From NCBI RefSeq assembly GCF_021531435.1, contig NZ_JAFBIS010000001.1:1-64000 (forward strand): 64,000 nt of DNA, in the 5' to 3' direction. Positions 34,731-43,863 of this stretch are shown here, piece by piece; within the stretch, counting starts at the first letter, position 1; every line of letters starts with the position of its first letter. The translations under genes were made by a program, and so were the position numbers. Under the pieces are notes generated by a model that worked only from the letters and a program-made list of their open reading frames with translations, did no database searches and was not told the origin of the DNA. This DNA is from Oscillibacter valericigenes. Its GTDB lineage: Bacteria; Bacillota; Clostridia; Oscillospirales; Oscillospiraceae.

Positions 34731-35609
34731 TTACTGTGTGAAATGCTCGTGGTTGAAGATGTGGTCCTGGCAGAAGCAATGGTATCCGGCGCAGCGGGAG
34801 CAGTACCGGAACTCCAGGTCGGGGTAGTCCGTGTCGGTCCGGCCGCACACCTCGCACTTGTGGCGGTAGCCCCGCTCCGCCTCCTTTTTCTTCTGCTGGC
34901 GGACGGCGGACTTGAACTGGATGGTCTGGTGGCTGGTCTGGTGCCTGGCCCGGCCCCGGCGGTAGCTGATCTCGTCGGTGATGGCGGTCCAGAAGAACAC
35001 GAAGAAGTTCAGCAGGGCCACCACGGGGGTCAGGGCGCCCAGGATGTCCAGCCGCAGCAGGCTCCCCAGCACGCCCAAGGCGAAGAACACGCCGTCGGCG
35101 ATGGCCAGCCATTTCACCTTGACCGGGATGATGAACATGATGAGGAACCGGGTCTCCGGGTACAGCACGGCAAAGGCGAAGAACAGGGACAGGTTGACGT
35201 AGTCCGCGCCGGTCATGTAGGCGTTCCCGTTGACCAGGCCGAAAATGACGCCGGTGAGGATGGTCAGCACCACGCCGGAGAGGTAATAGAGGTTGAACTT
35301 CGCCGTGCCCCACTCCCGTTCCAGGGCACTGCCGATCATGTAGTAGAAATACAGGAACAGCACCAGCCAGAGGATGCTGTCCTTGGTGACGTAGCCCGGC
35401 ATGAAGATGAAGGTCACCAGCCGCCACAGCTCGCCGCTTTTGATGGCGGCCCAGTCGAAGGCCAGGAAGCTGACGGCGCCGTACCCGGCGAACACGGTCA
35501 GCAGGTACACCAGGGCGTTGCAGCCCACGATCCACAGCATGAGGTTGGGGATGCCGAACCGGGGATGCTGTCTAGCGAAGCGGTCCACCGCGGCGTTCAG
35601 TTTTTTCAA
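34731..35609 (-). CDS. Rhomboid-like membrane protein with C-terminal zinc ribbon
   Basis: 292 residues, about six transmembrane helices, then a cytosolic tail with CEVCGRTDTDYPDLEFRYCSRC plus Cys/His (about 255-285), a probable zinc ribbon. ELWRLVTFIFMPG (the WR loop), IGSALEREWG and the following FNLYYLSG are clear rhomboid landmarks. The expected GxSG catalytic serine motif in helix 4 is absent (the region reads TGADYVNLSLFF), so it is probably not a protease. I place the start at TTG 35609 with GGAGGG upstream; the ATG at 35663 would add 18 non-conserved residues and has no site. Confidence 0.75.
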   Translation of the reverse strand: MKKLNAAVDRFARQHPRFGIPNLMLWIVGCNALVYLLTVFAGYGAVSFLAFDWAAIKSGELWRLVTFIFMPGYVTKDSILWLVLFLYFYYMIGSALEREWGTAKFNLYYLSGVVLTILTGVIFGLVNGNAYMTGADYVNLSLFFAFAVLYPETRFLIMFIIPVKVKWLAIADGVFFALGVLGSLLRLDILGALTPVVALLNFFVFFWTAITDEISYRRGRARHQTSHQTIQFKSAVRQQKKKEAERGYRHKCEVCGRTDTDYPDLEFRYCSRCAGYHCFCQDHIFNHEHFTQ

Positions 35610-35732
35610 AGGTGATCCCTCCAAAAGCATGATAACAGTTGCATTATACCCGTACTTTCCCAAAAAGTCATGTATAATTTTTGAACGTTGGCAGAATCCG
35701 GCAGTTTTCCAGCAAAAAGCGGGAAATGCATA

Positions 35733-35760
35733 TTGACAATCCCTGAAAATCTGGTATGAT
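35733..35760 (+). promoter_or_regulatory. metK promoter
   Basis: TTGACA (35733-35738), 16-nt spacer, TATGAT (35755-35760), about 22 nt before the SAM riboswitch. Confidence 0.8.
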
Positions 35761-35781
35761 GAAACAGTTAATTCAATACCC

Positions 35782-35873
35782 CCTTATCAAGAGTGGCGGA
35801 GGGACCGGCCCGATGAACCCACGGCAACCTGTTGTGACAAGGTGCCAATTCCGGCGGAAAGCGACAGATGAGG
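35782..35873 (+). promoter_or_regulatory. SAM-I (S-box) riboswitch
   Basis: P1 strands CTTATC (35783-35788) and GATGAG (35867-35872) enclose the conserved GAGTGGCGGAGGGACCGGCCC, GATGAACCC, CGGCAACC and GGTGCCAATTCC blocks. One known consensus base is changed (AACCC for AGCCC). It lies between the promoter and metK and is followed by a terminator, so SAM should shut off SAM synthetase expression. Confidence 0.95.
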
Positions 35874-35892
35874 AGCAAGGAAAGCTGATTTT

Positions 35893-35926
35893 CCGCGCGT
35901 TTCGCTGTCGAAACGCGCGGTTTTTT
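35893..35926 (+). terminator. Riboswitch terminator before metK
   Basis: 12-bp perfect arms (35893-35904, 35909-35920), CTGT loop, then TTTTTT. It is the expression platform of the S-box. Confidence 0.92.
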
Positions 35927-35962
35927 CGTCTGCGCTCTTGGAGGGGAGATAAGGAGACTATT

Positions 35963-37153
35963 ATGGCAAGACACTATTTGTTTACTTCCGAATCCGTGAC
36001 CGAAGGCCATCCCGACAAGATCTGCGACCAGATCTCCGACGCCGTGCTGGATGCCATCCTGGAGCAGGACCCCCAGGGCCGCGTGGCCTGCGAGACCACG
36101 GCCTGCACCGGTCTCATCCACGTCATGGGTGAGATCACCACCACCTGCTACGTGGATATTGCCCATATTGCCCGGGAGGTCGTCCGGGAAATCGGCTATG
36201 ACCGGGGCAAGTACGGCTTCGACTGCGACACCTGCGCTGTCATCACCTCCATCGACGAGCAGTCCCCGGATATTGCCATGGGCGTGAACAAGTCCCTGGA
36301 GGATAAGTCCGGTTCCGAGGCCCAGCTGGGCGAGGGCGCCGGCGACCAGGGCATGATGTTCGGCTACGCCTGCGACGAGACGCCGGAACTGATGCCCCTG
36401 CCCCTGTCCCTGGCCCAGAAGCTGTGCAAGCAGATGACCCTGGTCCGCAAGACCGGCCTGCTGCCCTACATGCGGCCCGACGGCAAGAGCCAGGTCACCG
36501 TGGAGTATGACGAGAATAACCGCCCCGTCCGGGTGGATACCGTGGTCATCTCCACCCAGCACAACCCCGACGTCACCCTGGATCAGATCCGTCAGGACAT
36601 GATCGATCAGGTGGCCAAGGTGGTCATCCCCGCCGACATGCTGGACGAGAATACCAAATATTATGTCAACCCCACCGGCCGCTTCGTCAAGGGCGGCCCC
36701 GCGGCGGACGCGGGACTGACCGGCCGGAAGATCATCGTGGATACTTACGGCGGCAGCGCCCCTCACGGCGGCGGCTGCTTCTCCGGCAAGGACCCGACCA
36801 AGGTGGACCGCAGCGCGGCCTACGCTGCCCGCTGGGTGGCCAAGAACATCGTGGCTGCCGGCCTTGCCCGCCGCTGCCAGATCGAGCTGGCTTACGCCAT
36901 CGGCGTGGCCCAGCCCGTCAGCATCCTGGTGGATACCTTCGGCACCGGCACCGTCAGCGACGACAAGCTGGAAGCCGCCGTCCGCAAGGTGTTCGACCTG
37001 CGTCCCGCCGCCATTATCCGGGACCTGGACCTGCGCAAGCCCATTTACCGCCAGCTGGCCGCTTACGGACACATGGGCCGGGAGGACCTGGGCGTGGCCT
37101 GGGAAAAGACCGACCGGGTGGAGGCTCTGAAGGCCGCCGTCGCCGCGCTGTAA
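35963..37153 (+). CDS. metK: S-adenosylmethionine synthetase
   Basis: 396 residues, full length. Signature motifs: [19 protein letters not shown] at the N-terminus, [12 protein letters not shown] (residues about 115-126) and [19 protein letters not shown] (about 270-290). It forms SAM from methionine and ATP. ATG 35963 has AAGGAG upstream; the open frame runs back through the riboswitch to 35756 but is not translated there. Regulated by the S-box in its leader. Confidence 0.98.
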   Translation: MARHYLFTSESVTEGHPDKICDQISDAVLDAILEQDPQGRVACETTACTGLIHVMGEITTTCYVDIAHIAREVVREIGYDRGKYGFDCDTCAVITSIDEQSPDIAMGVNKSLEDKSGSEAQLGEGAGDQGMMFGYACDETPELMPLPLSLAQKLCKQMTLVRKTGLLPYMRPDGKSQVTVEYDENNRPVRVDTVVISTQHNPDVTLDQIRQDMIDQVAKVVIPADMLDENTKYYVNPTGRFVKGGPAADAGLTGRKIIVDTYGGSAPHGGGCFSGKDPTKVDRSAAYAARWVAKNIVAAGLARRCQIELAYAIGVAQPVSILVDTFGTGTVSDDKLEAAVRKVFDLRPAAIIRDLDLRKPIYRQLAAYGHMGREDLGVAWEKTDRVEALKAAVAAL

Positions 37154-37166
37154 ACAAACTTTTGAG

Positions 37167-37193
37167 TGGCCGCCCGTTCGGGCGGCCATTTTT
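37167..37193 (+). terminator. metK terminator
   Basis: TGGCCGCCC (37167-37175) pairs with GGGCGGCCA (37180-37188), followed by TTTTTT. Confidence 0.85.
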
Positions 37194-37245
37194 TATCAAG
37201 ATCCGCATAAAACCGCCCTGTTTCGCCCAAACTGACACCGGGGTG

Positions 37246-37434
37246 ATGCGTATGCGGCATGTGCGGTATGTCAGAAGCCGCCGAAAGGACAAAACGCCAG
37301 TTCTGCGTCTGGAGCCGGAAAAGCGGCTGTGCCCGCTGTTTGACCCGGTGACCATCGCGGAGTTTCCCGTGGCGGAGCCGGGGGAGATGGGCTACCGGGT
37401 ACTGGACAACTTCCGCGAGGAGCATATCGAATGA
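37246..37434 (+). CDS. Small hypothetical protein
   Basis: 62 codons, very basic N-terminus (MRMRHVRYVRSRRKDK) and a neutral to acidic C-terminus. Only a weak GGGGTG ribosome site precedes it. It lies between the metK terminator and a GC-rich hairpin (37440-37461), which gives it the outline of a real transcription unit, but I recognise no family and it may not be expressed. Confidence 0.4.
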   Translation: MRMRHVRYVRSRRKDKTPVLRLEPEKRLCPLFDPVTIAEFPVAEPGEMGYRVLDNFREEHIE

Positions 37435-37439
37435 CCCGC

Positions 37440-37461
37440 GGCCCGCCTGAAAAGGCGGGCC
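37440..37461 (+). terminator. GC-rich hairpin upstream of thiN
   Basis: GGCCCGCCT-GAAA-AGGCGGGCC, then GATCTTCTT; only a poor T-run, so a weak terminator at best. Confidence 0.45.
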
Positions 37462-37529
37462 GATCTTCTTGCCCTGAAACGCCAAACGTGGTACACTATC
37501 CAAAAAGATTCTGCGAAGGAGACTTTCCT

Positions 37530-38162
37530 ATGAAACGCTGCTTCATTTTCGCCGCCGGCACCTTTTACGGCCTGCGGGAGCGCCCCGCCCCCGGCGACTT
37601 CGTTATCGCCGCCGACGCGGGTTACCGGACCTGCCAAAAGGCCGGCATCGTCCCGGACCTGCTGCTGGGAGACTTCGACTCCATGGAGCAGCCGGATTTC
37701 CCCAACATCCACCGTTCCCCGGTGGAGAAGGACGACACGGACACCATGCTGGCCGTCAAGACCGCTCTGGAGCAGGGCTGCGATACCGTGTACATCTACG
37801 GCGGCACCGGCGGCAAGCGGCTGGACCACACTCTGGCGAACCTCCAGACCCTGCTGTTTCTCCGCCGCCGGGGCGCCCGGGGCTACCTCTATGACGACGA
37901 TTTTGTCTGGACGGTCATTGAGAACGAATCCCTCACCGTGGAAAAGACGGTGGAGTGGGGCCTGCTTTCCGCCTTTTGCCTGGGCGACAGGGCGGAGGGC
38001 ATCGACGAGACGGGCTTCCAGTATCCCCTGTCCGATGCCGTTCTGACCCCGGAATTTCCCCTGGGCGTCAGCAACCACATCATGGAGCCCACGGCCACCG
38101 TCCGCGTCCGAAAGGGCGTTCTTGCCGTAGGCTGGCAGCTTCCGACGTTATCCTCTATATAG
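37530..38162 (+). CDS. thiN: Thiamine diphosphokinase
   Basis: 210 residues. DLLLGDFDSM (about residues 45-54) and EKDDTDTMLAVKTAL (about 68-82) are the ATP/Mg motifs of thiamine pyrophosphokinase, with the YGGTGGKRLDHTLANL substrate loop after them. It phosphorylates thiamine to thiamine diphosphate. ATG 37530 has GAAGGAG upstream; earlier in-frame starts overlap the hairpin and are rejected. Confidence 0.93.
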   Translation: MKRCFIFAAGTFYGLRERPAPGDFVIAADAGYRTCQKAGIVPDLLLGDFDSMEQPDFPNIHRSPVEKDDTDTMLAVKTALEQGCDTVYIYGGTGGKRLDHTLANLQTLLFLRRRGARGYLYDDDFVWTVIENESLTVEKTVEWGLLSAFCLGDRAEGIDETGFQYPLSDAVLTPEFPLGVSNHIMEPTATVRVRKGVLAVGWQLPTLSSI

Positions 38163-38186
38163 CATAACGCTTCGCACAAACAATGA

Positions 38187-38215
38187 TTGCATGGACCTGA
38201 AATTTATTGTATAAT
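38187..38215 (+). promoter_or_regulatory. Promoter of the one-chain molybdenum hydroxylase
   Basis: TTGCAT (38187-38192), 17-nt spacer, TATAAT (38210-38215). The 90-nt leader that follows contains a short GGGAAAGGT/ACCTTTCC hairpin. Confidence 0.7.
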
Positions 38216-38305
38216 GAGCAAAACGGGAAAGGTTGACCTTTCCTAAAAAATTCCAACAGACCGTGGGACCAGCGTTGGGCACGGCAGCCAAGGAGGTAAT
38301 GATTC

Positions 38306-40855
38306 ATGGCGGTATTTACCGTAAACGGCAAGACCGTGACTGTCGAAAAGAATCAAAAGCTGATCCGCTTTCTGCGGGATGAACTGCGTCTCACCAGTGT
38401 GAAGGACGGCTGCAGCGAGGGCGCCTGCGGCACCTGCACCGTTCTCATCGACGGCAAGGCCACCCGGGCCTGCATCCCCCAGACCGACAAGCTGGAGGGA
38501 AAGTCCATCGTCACGGTGGAGGGCCTGTCGGACTTTGAAAAAGAGGTCTATACATACGCGTTCGGTCACGCCGGCGCCGTCCAGTGCGGCTTCTGCATTC
38601 CCGGCATGGTGATGTGCGCCAAGGGTTTGCTGGACGTGAACCCGGTGCCCACCCGGGAGGATGCCGCTTTCGCCATCCGCAACAATATCTGCCGCTGCAC
38701 CGGCTATGTGAAGATCATCGACGCCATTCTGATGGCGGCGGAGCTGTTCCGGGACGGTAAAATTCCAGAAGAGCCCGCCGACTGGTCCCTGGGCCAGCGC
38801 GTCCCCCGGGTGGATGTGGCGGAGAAGGTCACCGGCACCGGCCAATACCCCGACGATATTTACCTGGACGGCATGATCTACGGCAGCGCCGTCCGCTCCC
38901 AGTATCCCCGGGCCCGGGTCCTTGCCATCCACACCGAGGAGGCGAAAGCTCTGCCCGGCGTGGTGGGTGTGTTCACCGCCGCCGACGTTCCCGGAAGCAA
39001 CAAGGTAGGCCACCTGAAAAAGGACTGGGACACCATGATCGCCGTGGGCGACATTACCCACTATTTAGGCGACGCCGTCTGCCTGGTGGCCGCCGAGACC
39101 CCCGAAATTCTGGCACAGGCGAAAGCCCTGGTCAAGGTCGATTACGAGGAGCTCCCCATGGTCCGCAGCCCCCGGGAGGCCATGCTTCCCGACGCGCCCC
39201 TGGTCCATAAGGAGGGCAACTTGCTGGCCCATAAGCACATCCAGCGGGGCAATCCCGCCATGGCCATCGCCAAGAGCAAGCATATCCTGACCCAGCGGTT
39301 CTCCACCCCCTGGACGGAGCACGCCTTCCTGGAGCCGGAGTGCGCTGTGGCCTATCCCGATGAAGACGGCGTGATGGTCCTCTCCACGGACCAGGGCGCC
39401 TATGACACCCAGCATGAGATCATGGGCATGCTGGGCCTGAGCGCCGAAAAGGTGAAGGTCCGCAACTGTCTGGTGGGCGGCGGCTTCGGCGGCAAGGAGG
39501 ATGTGACCGTCCAGCACCACGCCGCCCTGATCGCGTACCTCACCAAGCGGCCCGTGAAGGTCAAGCTGACCCGTGCCGAGAGCATTCTCATCCACCCAAA
39601 GCGCCACCCTATGGAGATGGAGTTTGCCCTGGGCTGCGATGAGAACGGCATTATCCAGGGCGTGGTGGCGGAGGTCATCGCCGACACCGGCGCCTACGCA
39701 TCTCTGGGCGGCCCGGTGCTGGAGCGCGCCTGCACCCACGCCGCCGGCCCCTATAACTATCAGAACTTCGAGATCGACGGCTGGGCCTACTACACCAACA
39801 ATCCCCCCGCCGGCGCCTTCCGGGGCTTCGGCGTGACCCAGACCTGCTTCTGCATTGAGACGCTCTTAAACCAGATGGCGGACATCGTGGGCATTTCCCC
39901 CTGGGAGATCCGCTACCGCAACGCCATCCGCCCCGGCCAGGAGCTGCCCAACGGCCAGATCGTGGACGATTCTACCGGCCTGGTGGAGACCCTGGAGGCG
40001 GTGAAGCCCTATGTGGACGCCCATAAGTATGTGGGCCTGGCCTGCGCCATGAAGAACGCGGGCGTGGGCGTGGGCATCCCGGATACCGGCCGTGTCCGGC
40101 TGGTGGTCCGGGACGGTAAGCTCCACATCCTGGCGGGTGCCTCCTGCATCGGCCAGGGCCTCGGCACCGTCCTGACCCAGATGGTCTGCGACCAGACGGG
40201 CCTGAACCGGGAAGATGTGGTCTACGAGCGTTCCAATACCTACAATTCCCCCGATTCCGGCACTACCTCCGGTTCCCGCCAGACGCTGTTCACCGGCGAA
40301 GCCTGCCGCCGCGCCTGCCAGAACCTGAAGGAAGCACTAAAGGAAAAATCCTTGACAGAACTTGACGGACAGGAGTTTTACGGCGAGTATCTGGGCAAAA
40401 CGGACCCTCTGGGCGCCGACGTGCCCAACCCCGTCAGTCACATCGCCTACGGCTATGCCACCCAGGTCTGCATCCTGGACGAGGAGGGCAAAATTGAGCA
40501 GATCATCGCCGCCCACGACGTGGGCAAGGCGGTGAACCCCCTGTCCGTGGAGGGCCAGATCGAAGGCGGCGTGGTCATGTCCATGGGCTTTGCCCTGACG
40601 GAGCGCTATCCCCTGACGGACTGCAAGCCCACCGCCAAATACGGCACCCTGGGCCTGTTCCGGGCCAATCAAATTCCGGAGATCACGCCTATCATCATCG
40701 AGAAGCAGGGCCTGAACGTGGCCTGCGGCGCCATCGGCATCGGCGAGATCACCTCCATCCCCACGGCCCCCGCCATCGCGGACGCCTATTACCGCTATGA
40801 CGGCAAGCTCCGCACCAGTCTGCCGCTGGAGAACACCCCGTACACCCGTAAATAA
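38306..40855 (+). CDS. Selenium-dependent xanthine dehydrogenase-type molybdenum hydroxylase (single chain)
   Basis: 849 residues. Residues 1-155 are the two [2Fe-2S] domains (CSEGACGTCTVLIDG; then CGFC and CRCTGY), and from about 165 onward the Moco-binding domains (GGGFGGKED near 393, PPAGAFRGFGVTQ near 495, catalytic Glu region GIGEITSIPTAPAIADA near 810). Fusion of the iron-sulfur and Mo parts without a FAD domain, about 850 residues, is the layout of the selenium-dependent molybdenum hydroxylase family, which uses a labile selenide ligand rather than selenocysteine. Probable substrate xanthine or another purine. AGGAGG-type site; mocA follows on the other strand, as usual for the family. 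Confidence 0.88.
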   Translation: MAVFTVNGKTVTVEKNQKLIRFLRDELRLTSVKDGCSEGACGTCTVLIDGKATRACIPQTDKLEGKSIVTVEGLSDFEKEVYTYAFGHAGAVQCGFCIPGMVMCAKGLLDVNPVPTREDAAFAIRNNICRCTGYVKIIDAILMAAELFRDGKIPEEPADWSLGQRVPRVDVAEKVTGTGQYPDDIYLDGMIYGSAVRSQYPRARVLAIHTEEAKALPGVVGVFTAADVPGSNKVGHLKKDWDTMIAVGDITHYLGDAVCLVAAETPEILAQAKALVKVDYEELPMVRSPREAMLPDAPLVHKEGNLLAHKHIQRGNPAMAIAKSKHILTQRFSTPWTEHAFLEPECAVAYPDEDGVMVLSTDQGAYDTQHEIMGMLGLSAEKVKVRNCLVGGGFGGKEDVTVQHHAALIAYLTKRPVKVKLTRAESILIHPKRHPMEMEFALGCDENGIIQGVVAEVIADTGAYASLGGPVLERACTHAAGPYNYQNFEIDGWAYYTNNPPAGAFRGFGVTQTCFCIETLLNQMADIVGISPWEIRYRNAIRPGQELPNGQIVDDSTGLVETLEAVKPYVDAHKYVGLACAMKNAGVGVGIPDTGRVRLVVRDGKLHILAGASCIGQGLGTVLTQMVCDQTGLNREDVVYERSNTYNSPDSGTTSGSRQTLFTGEACRRACQNLKEALKEKSLTELDGQEFYGEYLGKTDPLGADVPNPVSHIAYGYATQVCILDEEGKIEQIIAAHDVGKAVNPLSVEGQIEGGVVMSMGFALTERYPLTDCKPTAKYGTLGLFRANQIPEITPIIIEKQGLNVACGAIGIGEITSIPTAPAIADAYYRYDGKLRTSLPLENTPYTRK

Positions 40856-40886
40856 GCAAAAAACCGGCGGGGCACCGCCCCGCCGC

Positions 40887-41459
40887 TTATTCCTGTTCCA
40901 ATTCTTCCAGCGCCCGAACTGTGTCCACATCGTACAGCTCGGCGTCGTCCACTTCCAGCAGGATCAAATCCTCTTCGTGATGCCGGATGACGGCGTTCCC
41001 GCCGCGGTCCTCCCGCAGCTCCAGCAGCTCCGGGAAAAACCGGGCGGGGAAGAGGCAGGGATTGCCCCGGACACCGCCGTGGCCCAGGGCCGCGATCTTG
41101 TCCGGATGCCGTGCCCACAGCTCCGCCAGCTCTTTGACGGATTCCCGCCGCAGCAGCGGCTGGTCGGACACCAGGAACAGCACCCCATCGCAGTCCCGCA
41201 GCTCCGTCAGCCCCAGCTGGATGGTGTGGCTGATGCCGAAGTCGGGATGTTCATTGCGGATAGCTGTAAAGTGAAATTCCTGTGCAAGCGCTGCGATCTC
41301 CGGATATTGCGTCACGACCGCCACCGTGTCGAACACCTCGTCCGGCACCGCTTCCAATGTTCGCTGGATGAGGCTCTTTCCCCGGAACCGGGCCGCCAGC
41401 TTGTTTTCTCCAAACCGCCGGGCATTGCCCGCGGCCATCACCACACAACCAAGTTTCAT
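40887..41459 (-). CDS. mocA: Molybdenum cofactor cytidylyltransferase
   Basis: 190 residues. MAAGNARRFGENKL at the N-terminus is the nucleotide-binding MAAGxxxRxGxxK motif, with DQPLLRR near 100 as the metal site and RGNPCLFP further on. It makes the CMP form of the molybdopterin cofactor required by xanthine dehydrogenase-type enzymes. Start set at 41459 (MKLGCVV) with AGGGGTG upstream; an in-frame ATG at 41573 overlaps xdhA. It lies convergent to the single-chain hydroxylase and divergent from xdhABC, so it serves both. Confidence 0.88.
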   Translation of the reverse strand: MKLGCVVMAAGNARRFGENKLAARFRGKSLIQRTLEAVPDEVFDTVAVVTQYPEIAALAQEFHFTAIRNEHPDFGISHTIQLGLTELRDCDGVLFLVSDQPLLRRESVKELAELWARHPDKIAALGHGGVRGNPCLFPARFFPELLELREDRGGNAVIRHHEEDLILLEVDDAELYDVDTVRALEELEQE

Positions 41460-41553
41460 CAGAACACCCCTGTTTTTTTCTTTGACTTCAGTATATCCGC
41501 TTTCGCCCCCATAAGTCAATCCGGGGCGAGATTTCAATAAGGAGGGCTGCCAT

Positions 41554-43848
41554 ATGAGCAAATGCGTCGGCAAAAGCGTGACCCGGGTAGACGCCTACGA
41601 AAAGGCAACCGGCCGCGCGAAGTACATGGATGACCTGTGCGGCCGGGAGGCATTGATCGCGAAAGTCTGCCATTCCACCATCGCCCACGGCTTTGTGAAA
41701 TCCATCGACACCGCCGAGGCGGAGGCCGTTCCCGGCGTGGTCCGGGTCCTGACCTGCTTTGATGTCCCTGATCTCCCGTTCCCCACGGCGGGCCATCCCT
41801 GGTCCACGGACCCCGCCCACCAGGATGTGGCGGACCGCCTGCTGCTGAACCGCCATGTGCGGTACTACGGCGACGATGTGGCCGTGGTCATCGCGGAGAA
41901 CGAGGTGGCGGCGGCCCAGGCTGTCCGGGCGCTGAAAGTGGAGTACGAGGAGCTGCCTTTCGTGCTGGATGTGCAGAAGGCCATGGAGCCGGACGCCTCC
42001 CAGATCCACGAGGAGTTTCCCGGCAATGTGCTAAAGCACACCGACATCCGCAAGGGCAATTACGAAGAAGCCCGGAAGGAGCCGGGCCTCATCAAGGTCG
42101 AGGGCTGGTACGATACCCCCACGGTCCAGCACTGCCACATCGAAAACCACGGCTGCTTTGCCTACATGGAAGCGGGCCGGGTGGTGGTGGTCAGCTCCAC
42201 CCAGATTCCCCACATCGTCCGCCGGGTAGTGGGGCAGGCCCTGGGGATCCCCTGGGGCAAGGTCCGTCTCATCAAGCCCTACATCGGCGGAGGCTTCGGC
42301 AACAAGCAGGACGCCCTGTATGAGCCTCTGTGCGCTTGGTGCAGCACCCAGGTGGGCGGCCGCTTGGTGAAGCTGGAGTGCGCGAGAGAGGAGACTTTTG
42401 TTTCCAACCGTGTCCGCCACGCCATCCGCACCCATATCATTTCCTACGTCCGGCCCGACGGTACCCTGGTGGCCCGGAAGTTCGAGGCCTTCAGCAACCA
42501 GGGCGCCTACGCCTCCCACGGCCACGGCGTGGTGGCCAAGGGCATGGGCGCGTTCCCCCAGCTCTATCCCTGCGACAACCTGGAGTGCGACTGCTGGACG
42601 GTGTTTACCAACCGCCCCGCCGCCGGCGCCATGCGGGGCTACGGCATCCCCCAGGCCATGTTCGCCGGGGAAAGCCATATCGACGATATCTGCAAGGCCA
42701 TTGGCATGGCTCCGCTGGAATTCCGGCGGAAGAACCTGATGCCCGTGGGCTACGTGGACGGCTTCTCCAAGAATGAGCTGTACACAGACACCTTCAACCA
42801 GTGTCTGGAAAAGGGCATGGCGGCCATTGACTATGAGCGTAAAGTCGCCGAATACCAGAATCAGACCGGTCCTATCCGTAAAGGAATTGGCCTTGCCATG
42901 TTCTGGTACAACACGGCTGTATGGCCTATCTCCCTGGAGTCCTCCTCCTGCCGCATGGTGCTGAACCAGGACGGCTCCCTCCAGTTCCAGACCGGCGAGA
43001 CGGAGATCGGCCAGGGCTGCGACACCGCCTATTCCCAGATGGTGGCGGACGCGGTGGGCATCCCCCTGGAGGACGTCCACGTGGTCTCCACCCAGGACAC
43101 CGACGTGACCCCCTTCGGCACCGGCGCTTACGCCTCCCGACAGACCTACATCGGCAGCTTCAGCATCATGCAGACCGCTCAGGCCCTCCGGGAGCGCATC
43201 CTGGACATCGCCCATCAGCAGACCCGTATGCCCGTTTCCAACCTGGACTTGGTGGACGGCCAGATCGTCCGCAAGTCCGACGGCCGCGTCCTGAAATCCC
43301 TGGGCGACCTGGCGACGGAGAGCCTGTACTCTCTGGAGCACAGCCAGCACATCACCGCCGAGACCACGGCCCAGATCAAGTCCAACGCCTACTCCTTCGG
43401 CTGCTCCTTTGCCGAGGTGGAAGTGGACATTCCAATGTGTAAAGTAAAACTCCTGAACATCATCAACGTCCACGACTGCGGCCGCCTCATCAATCCCGCT
43501 CTGGCGGAGGCCCAGGTCCACGGCGGCATGTCCATGGCCATCGGCTACGGCCTCAGCGAGGAACTGAAATTTGACGAAAAGACCGGCAAGCCTCTGAACA
43601 ACAACCTACTGGACTACAAGCTGTCTACATTCATGGACCATCCCACGCTCCAGGCGGAGTTCGTGGAGAATGTGGAGCCCACGGCGCCCTACGGCACTAA
43701 GGCCCTGGGCGAGCCCCCGGCCTGCTCTCCCGCTCCGGCCATCCGCAACGCCATTTTGAATGCTACCGGGGTCGCCATCGACCAGTGCCCCATCACGCCC
43801 CACGTCCTCTACCGGAAGTTCAAAGAGGCCGGGCTCATTACCGACTAA
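41554..43848 (+). CDS. xdhA: Xanthine dehydrogenase molybdenum-binding subunit
   Basis: 764 residues, close to the length of E. coli XdhA. Moco-binding landmarks: PYIGGGFGNKQD near residue 245, RPAAGAMRGYGIPQ near 350, TGETEIGQGCDTAYSQ near 480 and the catalytic Glu in TKALGEPPACSPAPAI near 715. It hydroxylates purines (or related heterocycles). RBS AAGGAGG. It is the first gene of a tight xdhABC operon. The divergent mocA shares the short promoter region. Confidence 0.95.
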   Translation: MSKCVGKSVTRVDAYEKATGRAKYMDDLCGREALIAKVCHSTIAHGFVKSIDTAEAEAVPGVVRVLTCFDVPDLPFPTAGHPWSTDPAHQDVADRLLLNRHVRYYGDDVAVVIAENEVAAAQAVRALKVEYEELPFVLDVQKAMEPDASQIHEEFPGNVLKHTDIRKGNYEEARKEPGLIKVEGWYDTPTVQHCHIENHGCFAYMEAGRVVVVSSTQIPHIVRRVVGQALGIPWGKVRLIKPYIGGGFGNKQDALYEPLCAWCSTQVGGRLVKLECAREETFVSNRVRHAIRTHIISYVRPDGTLVARKFEAFSNQGAYASHGHGVVAKGMGAFPQLYPCDNLECDCWTVFTNRPAAGAMRGYGIPQAMFAGESHIDDICKAIGMAPLEFRRKNLMPVGYVDGFSKNELYTDTFNQCLEKGMAAIDYERKVAEYQNQTGPIRKGIGLAMFWYNTAVWPISLESSSCRMVLNQDGSLQFQTGETEIGQGCDTAYSQMVADAVGIPLEDVHVVSTQDTDVTPFGTGAYASRQTYIGSFSIMQTAQALRERILDIAHQQTRMPVSNLDLVDGQIVRKSDGRVLKSLGDLATESLYSLEHSQHITAETTAQIKSNAYSFGCSFAEVEVDIPMCKVKLLNIINVHDCGRLINPALAEAQVHGGMSMAIGYGLSEELKFDEKTGKPLNNNLLDYKLSTFMDHPTLQAEFVENVEPTAPYGTKALGEPPACSPAPAIRNAILNATGVAIDQCPITPHVLYRKFKEAGLITD

Positions 43849-43863
43849 AGGAGGGAACAGGTT

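Noticed and set aside
35756..35962. Extended metK reading frame through the leader
   Set aside because: This stretch is the SAM-I riboswitch and its terminator; ATG 35963 has the ribosome site and the conserved start.
38222..38305. Possible molybdenum-cofactor riboswitch before the single-chain hydroxylase
   Set aside because: The leader is short and shows only two small stems (GGGAAAGGT and CCAAC/GTTGG); I cannot match the conserved Moco motif blocks.
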